Shown here piece by piece: positions 40,269 to 52,467 of a stretch of DNA of 64,000 nucleotides. The notes below the pieces were generated by a model, which made no database searches, was not told the DNA's origin, and saw only the letters and a program-made list of their open reading frames with translations. The position numbers and the translations under genes are program-made. How positions within the stretch are numbered: position 1 is the stretch's first letter; every line of letters begins with the position of its first letter. The DNA is from Mansonella perstans (lineage: Eukaryota; Nematoda; Chromadorea; Rhabditida; Onchocercidae): positions 62,001 to 126,000 of the forward strand of contig JBAMDO010000133.1 of assembly GCA_037074765.1 (NCBI GenBank). Direction: 5' to 3'.

Positions 40269-40412
40269 TTGTTTGTTGTTGTTGTTGTTGTTTGTTGTTG
40301 TTATTGTTTGTTGTTGTAGTTGTTGTTGCTGTTTGTTGTTGTTGCTTGTTGTTGTTTGTTGTTTGCTATCGTCGTTGCTATTGTTGTAGTAATTGTTGTT
40401 GTTGTTATTGTT
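40269..40412. repeat. TTG-rich microsatellite
   Basis: Interrupted runs of (TTG)n and TGTTTGTTGTTG cover about 144 bases. The other strand reads (CAA)n. Confidence 0.9.
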
Positions 40413-41772
40413 GAGACTTTCATTTTTTTCATTGTTCAGGTCAGTTTATTATTTTTTAAAATGTTTTTAACGTATATAAAATACGTACTCCAATAGCGTA
40501 CCTCGGTTTTCAATGCTTAAACCTAAGTCATTACAGATACAATAACAAACAGCAAGTAGTTTTGGTACACATTTATGTTTCCGAAAATTTTATTCAACAT
40601 CAAATCCAAATTGTAAGATTATACATAGCATAATATGCTACAGCGATCCGTAAAACACTGAATACAGCAGAACAAATTGAAAGTACTATCCGATCGATCG
40701 CACCATATGTACAACATATTTTCCATTGTCAACTTCTGTCAGTTGTTCTTTGCAATTCATGTATTATCATGGATCCTGCATATCAAAGTTATTCATTAAA
40801 CAATTATCATGAATTCTACATATCAAAGTTATTCATTAAATATTCTTAAAAAAAGTAATGCCATGCTAATACTAGAAGATATGTTGTATAATGTGACCAA
40901 CCAAAAAGTATCAATGATAATGAAATAGTGAAATGATCTGGTATGATTGTATTTTACATAAATAATATGGTGATACCAAACAGAAAGCACCTTTTTTTAG
41001 AAAAGAAACTTTTATAATGATATTGAACAGAAATTTCAGCAATGATAGAGAAACATGCACAAAGATATAGTGGATATAGTTCACCAAATAATCCGAATCA
41101 CTAAAAATAATAGGTCTAAACAGGTGAAATCAGATATTCTAACATTTTACTTGCTTGAATTACAGTCACCATATGCAGCTTGATGAACGAAGGAATCGTG
41201 ATATGATATCAGCTATTATAGTTAATTATGGTAACAGTGATTGCAAATGGCTGATAGTTAAACGAAATAATATATTTAACACAATATAGCTAACATTTTG
41301 AATCTTTTTCAGATTAGGAGTACTGCATGAACTTTTTCATTAGGCTTTTTTTTGCAAATTCATCGACTTATTTATTTGGAAAACATCTCCTTCAAACAGT
41401 ACTCCTAATAATCAAAAATTCCAAGAGCAGGATTTTATTTTAATTATCTCAGCAAACTTTAGAATAAATAAAATTTGCAAAAAAAAAAAAAAAAAAACTG
41501 TATGAATGGCCAAAAATTTTTTGCATTTTTTGAACGTAAATTAAGAAAGTTTAGATTTCTTAAAATCTTACTAGCATTACCATTAGCAGGAATTCAGCCA
41601 GCGGAAGCGTTGAATTTGCTTTTCTAGAAATCATAAAACTCAAAGACAATTCATTTTTATATCATATGTTTCCAAAGCACTCAGCGTCAGAGACATTTTA
41701 ATTTAAAGTTTTTTTTAAACTTCTACATCGTTGGATACGATCCAAATATGATAATAGCTGGGAACTTCATAA

Positions 41773-44326
41773 TTAAAAATCAAAAACACTTGCATCCAGA
41801 TCAATATCACCTTCTTTACTACTAATGCTCTGATGCTCGTCTTGATCATTACTCATTGAAGCAAATGCATCAGCAAAGCACCTAAAAATATTGTGACTAT
41901 CTCGCGAGATATAAAACAAAAACTAAGAGATAAAGTTTAAAAAAGAAAAAAAATTTGGCTCGATATAATTTAAAAACACAGCACTTGCCTATTACTATCA
42001 GTTGACGGTGACATTGCATTCATATCATTTGCGACTAAAAAAAAAAATTTTAAACGAAAAAGCAACTTCAAGTTACAACTTTTATCATAACTAATCAAAA
42101 AAGTTATTATTAAAGAAGAAAACATAACGGATTAAAACAAAACTATTTTTATTTCTCCAAATTACATTTGAATCAAAAAATACATAGAAACAGAGAAAAG
42201 TATTTGTTTACCTTTATTTTGCACCAATGAATGACTTTGATCTGAATCTTCCTCATCTGATTCAAATTTGAAAGACGAGAAGCCTGGAAAAATGTTTTTT
42301 TTTTTATTTTGCAACTTCGTTCTAAATAAAAATAATATTTCAAAGCACTCTGTCGCATCAAGGAAATGGAATGAGGGGTAATTATATGCTTAATTTAAAT
42401 TGAATGTTAATTTAAATTCAGTGTTATACAGCAAAATTATCAAATAAATCTTAATGATAAATGATTAAAACGCATTCAGCACAAAATCTCCAAGATAACA
42501 GGACTATTTGCTATTGTTGACAAGAAATCTACATTATAGAGCTTTCGTAAAGAGTTACAAAGAGCAGTTTTACAAAACTTTTAAGACGAAAAAACACTTA
42601 CAGTCATCTGCAGCACTCGATTTATTCACTGAAGATGTATCCATACTTTGCCTTCCACTTATTTTACTTGTCGAATTCAATACGGGAGTTCCAGCACAGA
42701 AATTAGGTTTCTCATCTGGCAGGCATTCAGTTCGGAATTCCTCTCTATTCCTACTAGTTCTTTTTGCTCGCGTATGGAGAATTGCTTTACCACTAGCGGG
42801 TGGTGTAGTCGAATTTTCAGCAATTATTTCATCTTCTAATTGCAATGTTGAAATGATTGCATTTTTTGCATTCCCATCTTTCGATTTCTTCGATGCAAAA
42901 ATATACTCTGGTCTACGCTCTTGTAAATCTTTTTTGCCCGAATAACTTAGAATATTAATATCCTCGGATTCCAGCTCCTGGTTTTCCCCGGATTTAGAAC
43001 TAGTTAGACAAAAAGCTGAGTACTTCGTTGCTCGTTTTGGTCTTCCTCTTCTGCTACCTGTTTTTCTTGATTCAATGATAATATCTGCTTTTTGCATTTC
43101 TTTCTTTTCTGTAGCAATCTCTTTCCTTTTCAGAGATATAGAATTAGATGGAAATCTCAATTCCGTAGCTGCTGAGGTATGGTTATTAGAAAATCCACCA
43201 GACAATAACAATGATTGTTCTCGACTTGTTGAAGGCCTGAAAATTAGATGACTTAAAATTCTGTAAATAAGTTGACATACTTGCATATTACTCTCCAGTG
43301 ACAACTTCTCAACCAAAATCTCTGATTCTGTTTAACTTCGCAATGGAATAGTAGAAAACTTCTTCGAAATTTAAAAGGTGAAATAAATAATGACATGAGA
43401 GCAAAACAAATATTACTAGTAAATTTGCTCTATATCCAAATCAAATTTGAGACATTTAACGCTATGTATTTTCTAGCAATTCGTAATGTTTATTCAACAG
43501 ACCTTACTTTCTAAGGTTTCACCAACACTGGACCTCAAAATATCCGCGAAATTTTGCCTAATCATACTTTATCTGCAGCAAAAGGTGTAAACATTAATGA
43601 TGAAATTGTCAAATAAATTTGTTCAAATTTTGCAAGTTTCAAGGAAAAACTTACTGGTTCCAAAAATCCATCAGTCTTACAGCATCCTTATTTCCAGATC
43701 GTAAAACACCCACATTCTTGGGATTCTCGCTATCCATCTTTTCAGTGCTCTCTGTTGCTTTATTGTTCTTTTTGTTTGCATTCTTACGAGATTGTCTTTT
43801 TCTAATTGGAAGCGATGAGCTTTTAGCAGCGTTTTCGATAACCGAAAGCTAAAAATGCACAAAATGCGATTTATACACCAATTTGGATCATGAAACTTAC
43901 AAGAAAGATATAAAGCAAACAAAAGAGTCGAAAACTTTCAGTTTAAAAAAAAAAAAAGAAATTGACCATGTTTTCATTTCTTCGGAAAAGAAGTGTTAGA
44001 TCCGAAATGTTGACAATTGAACGCCTTGCATGTCTGCAAAAATTTTAAATGTTCAAAAAATTCGAAATGGAAAAAAAATCAATCGTTTACATCCTTAATG
44101 ACTTCTTCAAAACTAGAACCAGCATAAAATTTTCGAAATCTTACTTGGCGAATTGCAGCAGTTCACTGGGCCAGGTAAGACATAGTGTATCACATATAAC
44201 AAATGCTATTTGCGCGACAACTTCTTTCTCAAATTCTATTTTTTGACCTTTTTTCTCCAGCTCCTCAACAACCTCGTCCTGTATAAGCATGCACGAATAA
44301 TGGACGGCATCGAGGATTTCTTGGTA
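41773..44326 (-). CDS. CENPS: CENP-S/MHF1-like histone-fold protein with long AT-hook tail (5' end missing)
   Basis: Exons 44326-44145, 44033-43967, 43848-43655, 43236-42602, 42283-42212, 42034-41989 and 41881-41773 join in phase to 434 residues. A first exon with the ATG was not found. CENP-S pairs with CENP-X at kinetochores and with FANCM in DNA repair. The start of the model is the CENP-S histone fold: YQEILDAVHYSCMLIQDEV, a middle helix, then FAKHARRSIVNISDLTLLFR with RRNENM, matching the remembered pattern AVHY..., FA-HAKR-T-N-EDVKLL-RRS. Human CENP-S ends near residue 138, but here about 330 more residues follow: a Lys-rich patch (RKRQSRKNANKKNNK), an AT-hook (SRRGRPKRATK), Ser/Thr-rich disordered sequence and an acidic end. 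One intron starts with GC, not GT (41988). Its upstream neighbour on the strand is CAMKMT. Confidence 0.78.
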
Positions 44327-45239
44327 CTAAAAAAAAGCGCACAAATTATGAATACCTCAAATGCAACTTTTCTAATGTGACACACTTATGACACACGACG
44401 ATCTTCTAGAAAAATTTCACATAATGCCAGCCAACATTTTCATTTGATGCATTCATCCATCAACTGATGTTATCCAGTAAAAGTTATCACATATTAAATT
44501 TTACCATTTGATTTTGTAATCTAAACTTTTAAAATGATAATAAAAATATAACTGTATTAGAAAGAACGGGAATTCGCAACCATTCGAATTAATTAAAAAA
44601 TGGATTTTATTAGCATGGAAACATTTGTAATTATTGCGTATTATAGATAATAATCATAATCGTTCATGCATAGTGATGCTTGCATGTAATCTAATAATTA
44701 ACAGAAACAAAATCGAACCGTAAAAAGAAAAAACTGTAACAGAATAAAAAAATTTGATAATTTCGAAATAAAACTTTTGATTGACCAAAAAGATCTTATC
44801 AGATTGCTAAACATCGGATGAATGGCTACTTATTATATGTCAATATTTAGTGTAAGAAGAATATACTGAATGTTGCTTATAACAATAATATAAAGGTGCT
44901 GTTATAGTGAACATGTCGAAATGTTTTAAAGATTTCTTATCAAGTATATCGTAAAGAAATCTAAGAAATTTATTTCCTATAATGAAGCTATAGTGAAGAA
45001 AAAAATAACATAATAAACCAATAATAGATATTCATAAGTCATTCACCAGATCATTCACTAAATAGATCACTCATTAAGATCGATAGGACATTTAACGAAG
45101 GAATCACTATGTTAGAAAAAAGATCTCCGGAAATAAATCAGGATCCAATTCACAATGTTAGATATGAAAATAAATTCACTCAGTCTCTATTAAATGAAAC
45201 TAAATAAGTGTGAATGAGTAGGAAGGAAGAAATGATTAT
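44327..45239. other. Intergenic region that should hold the CENP-S-like first exon
   Basis: The first in-phase coding exon of the CENP-S-like gene must lie upstream of 44326 on the - strand. I looked for a short ATG exon with a phase-0 donor and did not find a convincing one. The sequence is AT-rich with no other gene. Confidence 0.5.
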
Positions 45240-46643
45240 TCAAAATGATTGAATTTTTTTTTTCTCTAAAATTAGAAGCATTGGAATTCCTGTGTGTATA
45301 TTACGATTCCGCGTTTCAAACCTGGAATAAATCTCTGCTTCATTTTCGATATGGAAATTTATGCTAATACTTTGCCATCGTTCCCTTTCCTCGTATACGA
45401 GATTCAAGAATGCTCCAGCAGTACCATCTCTATCCGGTGCCATAATGTATGCGATCCCATCAGGCTTCAGATGTCTGTGGATGCAATTTAGTAAAATACG
45501 ATGCTCCTCCGTGAAAAATAAGCAATCAGCACATAGAATAACATCAAACTGCTTGTTTGGTATTGTACCATTCCAAGGTAGCACAGAGTAGGCTATGAGA
45601 TTGCTCAGATTATTTATTTCAACGATAAGTCGAATATTTTCCACCGAATTTTCATTACCATCTGTTAAAACTACTTCTGTTGCACCAAGCATAGCAGACG
45701 TAAGACCACTTAGGCCAGTCATACCGCATCCAAGTTCCAAGATAATTTTATTTTGAATCAGCTTTTCATGTCTAAGCAAATAATACGCCAAATATTCTTC
45801 GGATGGCCATATTCTAATATTTCCGGTATTGTTAAAGCCAACCAAAATACTAGGTGTTATCCTTGCAGCTGAATATATATGGACATCGAACTCCACTTTG
45901 CCAATAGGGGATTTCAAGTGATACCAACGTCCTGTGTTGGAATGTTTTGGCAAAGGAAATGATTCAAAAAGAACAAACGTTGTTTCCACATCAGTCGTGA
46001 TATCAGTGGCTTGCTTTTTGTAGTTGCATCGTACATGGTATAAAAGTAAATTCCAACGTTGTCGAGCTTTGGAAAGTCCCGCTTCGGACAATGGTTTCTA
46101 ATAAATAGTACGAAGTACATCATAAATGTTAGTAGGTAACACATAATTTCATCATCTAATCTGACTTATAACCAATAAATTTTTTATTAGATATTATAAC
46201 GATTATGTATAATGTCCAAAATGGCTCTTTAATTATCGTTATGAGCGTAAGAATGTATTGATCGCTTCAGAGAGAGAAAGTATGTGCTCATTCTCACCAT
46301 ATAAGGAATGCCCTTACCTAATTCTTTAAATACAAAACAAAATTTTCCTAATGTCAAAAAATGGATTTTTTTTGTCTTTTTTTTATATCACTGCATGATA
46401 AAGTGTAAGACAAATAACAGTACTTTAATCTACATTGTAGCTCAAAACATAATAATAATAATCCAGTCATTATCACAGAAATGTCTCAAAATACTGAAAA
46501 TGATTTACTTCATGTTTCGAAACCTCCACCTTTGGAGGCTTTACTTCCTCTTCCTTTGATTGTTTGCTGGATACCACAGCTAAATTCTCTTTCCCATTCC
46601 TATCTTCCTTGTCATAATCGATGTCACTCATTGCGCATATCAT
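45240..46643 (-). CDS. CAMKMT: Calmodulin-lysine N-methyltransferase
   Basis: Exons 46643-46509 and 46097-45240 join in phase to 330 residues (human 323). The enzyme trimethylates a lysine of calmodulin using S-adenosylmethionine. Landmarks of this seven-beta-strand methyltransferase are FNNTGNIRIWPSEEYLAYYL (human DNTGNVCIWPSEE), the cofactor-binding ILELGCGMTGLSGL, LTDGNENSVENI, and FDVILCADCLFF, ending PMLLILEKKK. The large second exon has no ATG near its 5' end and is preceded by a stop in frame. The start was found in a separate short exon whose charged sequence (DYDKEDRNGKENLAVV) ends in a GAA|GTAAAT donor of the right phase. The first ATG (46643) follows a TTCAG acceptor by a few bases; a second in-frame ATG is at 46631. 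Confidence 0.95.
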
Positions 46644-46651
46644 TATATTTC

Positions 46652-49600
46652 CTGAACAAACAGTCTATTAAAAGTTTGGTCGACGAGTTCCAATTAAATA
46701 ATTTCGATAGTACGTTAGGAAATTGACCTGATCTTATCTCTGCACATCCTAACAACTGCAGGATCCTGAAAAGTATATGATAATATATCATTATTGCGGC
46801 TCATCGTTAAATATTTCACCTAAAAATATGCGCAAATAATTCATCAAAAACCAATGTTTTTTAAAATTTCTCATGAAATTCAATATTCCTTTGAAAAATA
46901 ATTGCATTTTAATCTTTATTTTCCTATACAGTATTAGTTGAAACACAGAAAAAAAAAGCGTAAATATGATACTATCCTCTAAAACTTAGAAAAAAAAATA
47001 ACGTAAATATGATACTACTTCTGAAACATAGAAGGAAAAAAAACAGCGTAAATATGATATCATCCTCTGAAACGTGGGAGGAAAAAAGAACAACGTAAAT
47101 ATGATTTACGTTATTCTTTTTTTTACGTTGATTTACGTTGTTTTACCTTGTGAAACATTAGATGGATGCTAAATAGTGGCAAATATAAAACTAAACAATG
47201 AAAATAACAGGAAATTATTCAATCGAATACCAAGAAACCAAGTAAAATAGTAAAATAAGTTATGAGAAAGTAAGTTAGTAAGAATACATGTTAAGAACAC
47301 GTTAGTTAATCCTATCGCGATTTGCTCAACAACGCAGATGCAGGGTCACCACGCGAATCACAAATCAAATTAAGACAATTAGTAAATGCCTTTCTCAACA
47401 ACTTAATTAGCCAAGTTTAAAATATTTCATATTGCGCGTTGGCCTGTTGAAATTGAACCTCAGGGTCACTTTATCGCACTCATATCCCACATCCCATTTA
47501 CTGAAATTTGACACGAATCACAATCTAATCCTCTGATTCCGCATTCTTATGAAGTCCACAGTATATTCTGATTTCATATCCTCATGAAGAGTCAGAAGAA
47601 CTAGAATAATATACGAGGAAGTCGAAGACATATCCTACTTTCATATCCAGAGGGTAGTTACATCCTAATTCCATATTTCCATGAAGCCAAGTTTGATTTC
47701 ATATTGTAAAAATAATTAATATATAAATTGTTTCAAATACATTCTATACCTGTTTGAACTTTTTCCATATTTTTATGGATCTGAATCTAATATCGGATAG
47801 GAGCTCCCGAAAAATACTCCGGAAGGACGTGAAAGACATGAAGGACATGAAGGACGTGAAGAAACGTTCCCGTGAAGGACGTCTTTCTTTATCTAAGATG
47901 CTTTGCATGGAGAAGTATGCAGTCTAGAAATTTAATATTTATTATAATTGCAGTAATCTTTGAACGGTTGTTCATTCATAAAAGTTGCTCCCGCAATGAG
48001 TTATGATTTCGGGTCAGTATCTCTGACCAAGTCAAGTTCTGAGGATTCTGAAGATCCCCTATCAGATTCATTAAAGGCACACATATTTCCATTACTTTCT
48101 TTTGGCTTATAATAAAATATTTTAAATTTAACTTCTTTTTTTCTCCTCATGTTCACAATTAATATCACGGAAACGAGGTTAAAGTTCAAGTATCAAGAGC
48201 TCATTGGTGTCATTCTGTAATTATTGAGATTGATTTATTGCTGTGATAAAACTATACTGGCATGGATAATTTCAATGCACTTTTTACGGATTTGTTTCAT
48301 TGCTTGAGAAATCTCTGCAGGGTTGGTCAAGTCCATTTTCTATTTCATGGTGTGGACATATGGACAGTCCGAAGACTGATATCACAGAAATATCTGAAAT
48401 TTCAACAGCAACATACAATGATGGAAAAGAAGAAAAGTATGAAGCTGTTGTTGGGTCATCTATAAATGCCAACGGTACTTACAAAAAACATCCAATCAAA
48501 TTTTTTTTGTCAATTTTCCTGAACCATTGATGGCTTAGTGAAACTCATTTCATTCCTTGATTGCTTATACGAAGAAATTCCATTTGGTCACAAACTGGCC
48601 ACAATTTAAATTCAAATTTCAGTTTACACTTATGTGATATTATTAAGAATATGTGTTAGAGAATAATGTGCTCCAGTAATAGGTAGATATGTAACCTTTG
48701 AAAAAATGTTTCTTTCGTTTCCAAGACAGCCGGATGATGCTGTCAAAACTAGTCACCTGTTACTGTCACCTGTCAAGTTGGAATTTTCTAACAAAATTAA
48801 CAGCAAATTATTAATTAATCTTCCCAAAGATATATAAATAAATAAATATATATATATATATATCCAAAGTAGTTTTTATTAGCACAAGCACCTCAGGAAT
48901 TTCCTGGATAGCTTAGGAAAAAAAGACAAGTTACTTTGCCTAACAAAATTTCATTTCAAAATTTCAAATTTCAAAAAAAAAAAGTTCTTTCAGATATGAC
49001 ATCATGGAGTGAAAAAACAACAAAACCGTGGTAAATTTCCAGGAACCCTTTCTGCCTTCCATTTATATAAAATCGTAAGAAGTTTTGTGCGAAATTGAAA
49101 AGATACTGTAACTTTTTGTGAAATCCATAAAAATTTCCAACAATCAACATTAATTTGAAATAATCTTTGATTGTTAGTATCGGAACAACAAAGGATACAA
49201 TTTCACCAACAATAACGGCAGAAAGTGGAGAATATGACTTGTCACAAAGGTCATCAAATGGTGACAATACTATCAAATATTGTTAATCAGTCAAATATTC
49301 TTTTTCGAATACTTTTCGACTTTTTCACCAAACACTGAAATGGATGGGTCAAGTTCTGGACATCAATGTTTAGCAACTGTTATCTTCCAAAACAATTCGT
49401 CTTCGTATAACATTATTCAAATTGAATAAAAAAATTATAAATAGTAATGAAATTTCTAAAATCTGAATACTGAAGTACTGAATATTAATTGAAGTTGAGG
49501 AAAGTTGTCATGTTGTTAAACTGAAGCCATTGCAAGAGATGAAACATGAAGTAGCAAGTATGAACAACCGTTGCTCTCATATCCTTGTTCAGGTATACCT

Positions 49601-52445
49601 AACTTATTCCATTAAAACGATTCTCCATCCTCCGAAACGAAAATCAAACTTACCTTCAAGCTTCAGATCAGGCTTGCCAGAATTAAGCTTAAGCTTACCT
49701 ACAAAAAGCTTTCCAGAATTAAGCTTACCTAAATAACTAGCTAAGTGACTAAGTTTCAAGGCAAATATACTTCAAAAGCCAATTATTCATTCAGTCTAAA
49801 ATATTGAGTTTGAGTTTTGTGCATGTAATGAGAATTGAATATTGAGTCTTACTACTGAATTTGAATTTTGGATAAGAGTTGAGTTTTGTGTAAGTTATAA
49901 GAGTAAGAGTTGAATATTGAGTTTAAGTTTTGTTTAAGTTATAAGAGTTGCATACTGTTTTACCACGCATTTATTTTAGCTTCTTAAAACTTAAAGCATA
50001 TCGTATCAGCTACTAAAAAAATTCCACGAAATTCTTACTCAAACATTATCTAACGTAATTTTATCATGGAATCACGATATTGTTAGTATTGCAGGCACAT
50101 CGATCTATCGACTTAACACTACAAACATCCACATCGATCAAACTTATTCTTTCAGGCATTACGACTTCACGTGGAATACGTATAAGAAAATTATTTGTAA
50201 ATGGACAAAAATATGTTTTCGTTTAATTCGTTTAAAATGATGTATATATGAATTGTAATTACTCATATGTACGTTTTACTTTCCCGTATCCTGACGTATC
50301 CTAACGTGACCAGGAAGTGTAAGAAGGTCACCTTGTCCATGTCAGAAATAAAGATTACAATTGAAAGAAATACAACACGTCAACAACAGTATGATACACT
50401 TGCGCTTATATAATGCAGAATCATAGGAGCACTAAGCGTTGAGACGCAAATGCTAATAATCAAACAGTTCCTAACAGCGTAATTTCAAACGTGACGCTAA
50501 CTGCTGAAAACGTGTAGAGTGTGCAGAAAGGAAGTGTTAAAAAAATAGTGTATGCAATTGGTGCAACTGAGAAGTTAGAGTGTTGCGAAATACAATTGGT
50601 TCATTTTTAAGTTTTTAAAGCTTCTATAGTGACTTAATAAATTCGGTATATTCTTAGGTAACTTATTTTTGCATATTAAAAACCGGAAAGCCGGAATTGG
50701 GACGTGTCACATTGAGAGAGACATAATGGAAAAGCAAGTATAACAATTTTAAAACAGTTTCTTTTAAAGTGAAATTAAAAAATTGATTTCACTTTTCGAT
50801 TTATGCCGTCACATCACATAGGTCGTAACTTGTATTTGTTTGGTTGTTCTGTTCAATTAATCTGTCAAGATTTAACCGGAAAACCGGGATTATCTCGTAA
50901 CATCCAAATATTTTCACTTTATTTAGCCGTAAATGCTAACAGCAATTTACAACAGAACTTCATGGAGCTTTTGAATCAAGAAGTTGTAAGAAAACTTACT
51001 TCGGAATATACTTGCCTTTTGATCAGATTGAATAATTTAAGATTAATTTATCATAATAGCATGTTTATTTTCCGGATCGAGCGAAAATTGATTTGATTTT
51101 CGTTTAGGTCATCAAATTATCCAGTCAGAGATTTCAATTAATATATCTTTTCTTGGTTAACCTATCTTGTTTCCAAGATTGAGTAAATTATCCCACACCT
51201 GGATTTTGCTGCTTCTTGTGAGATTATTTTTATTTTTGATTATCTAATATTTGAGAACAAATCACTCATGATTCGTACAAAATGCATCGATCTGATGATA
51301 CACGAACATATACCCTGCAGCACTTTCTATTTATATATGTTGACAATGTCGTTTGCGATCGATAATTTACGCTGTATTCTCTCTACATATAATTCTATCG
51401 TAAAAAAGTAGTGATAGCGTTGATTTTAAAATAACAAAATTTAAATAATAGCTTTCTCTATAGCAAACTTTCCCTAAGCGATATATGTAGGCATACTTAC
51501 GTGATTATGCGTGTTGCGTAATTTTTGCTTCTTTCTATAGATAAAGCAAAGAATTCTTGCTATCATGCTAGTACTATTATCATATGATAACAATTGAATG
51601 GAGAAAATTGATTTATATACAATGAATAATTATATTTCGTGCAGGCAATATTTACTAAGAATTATGTAAAAGTGAATTCTTTCATTTAACTATCTTAAAG
51701 GCAGTGCCGCCGCAGAGTAAAATTCAATGCCATTAATATTCAGGTAGCAATTCTTTCTGTTAACTATCTTTTTGCATATAAAGGTAAGGTAAAAGTAATT
51801 GTGATTGTAATGTTAAAGCAAAAATAATATACATTATTGATTAGTGATATATGGAGTTGACATTGTGACACAATTTCATTTAGCGAATTACTCTTTTTAA
51901 TGTTCATGAAGAGCAAAAAAACGATTGTAAGTTGTAAAACGAGGTTAAAAAGATAGTTTCTTTGATATAGCCGCAGAGATGAGTTTTTTTTTTAGGTCAC
52001 ACATATTTGTATTTCCAGAAATGTGTTTATGTAAATTACAAATTACTCTTTTTTGTTTGTTTGTTTTTTTTTTTGCTGTAAACGTGGGACATTTGAGAAT
52101 TTAAGAAATTCAGGATAGTATAGATTACAGTGTATACCGAAATGTAGTATACATGTAGCAATATCAAAGCATTACTGATAACTTTCTTGTTGTCTTTATT
52201 ATTATTGATGAATGATAATATATGACGAAGGAAGTGATCGTTTATATGATGACGGCTCTTTTTTTAGGAATTTGAAAAATTTTCTTCATGTTATCTCATC
52301 TAACTAATCGCCATGGCCTTCTGTTTTGTGCTATATGCATGCTAGCGTTGGAGAGACACGGGATATTTGGTGATTCGATTGTTTTAATAGCTTCTGCGAA
52401 GTGATGTGATGATCTATGTTTCGTGATTTAACTAAATTATTTTAG
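46652..52445. other. Large intergenic region between CAMKMT and BAZ1A-like genes
   Basis: The flanking genes diverge. The interval has tandem repeats (46959-47150), repeated CATATCC/TCATGAAG-like blocks (47570-47700), a (TA)n run (about 48836-48863), an AAGCTTA-rich repeat (about 49645-49735) and TTGAGTTT/AAGAGTTGAAT-like repeats (49790-49945). Two open stretches (48300-48474, 49171-49283, both +) look partly coding but could not be joined in phase. Confidence 0.5.
46959..47150. repeat. ~45-bp tandem repeat ending in an inverted repeat
   Basis: CGTAAATATGATACTATCCT followed by CTGAAAC-TAGAA and an A-rich run occurs three times, then a fourth partial unit. The array ends in ACGTAAATATGATTTACGT (47093-47111), a stem of seven bases with a short loop, and then ACGTTGATTTACGTTG. 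Confidence 0.75.
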
Positions 52446-52467
52446 ACTTTTACAAGAATTTGAACTA

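Larger units (their letters stand above)
39141..41772. other. Intergenic region with satellite sequence
   Basis: This region lies upstream of the hemopexin-like gene and downstream of the CENP-S-like gene, both on the - strand. Besides the 29-bp minisatellite and the TTG microsatellite it has a local duplication (ATATCAAAGTTATTCATTAAA, near 40783 and 40818) and a poly-A run near 41480. No coding exon was recognised. Confidence 0.6.

Noticed and set aside
42508..42945. 145-codon open frame (+)
   Set aside because: Lies antisense to the large CENP-S-like exon, whose - strand frame is supported by phase-matched splicing and an AT-hook.
50803..51096. 97-codon open frame (+)
   Set aside because: No homology recognised, composition like surrounding non-coding sequence, no convincing splice signals or neighbours.
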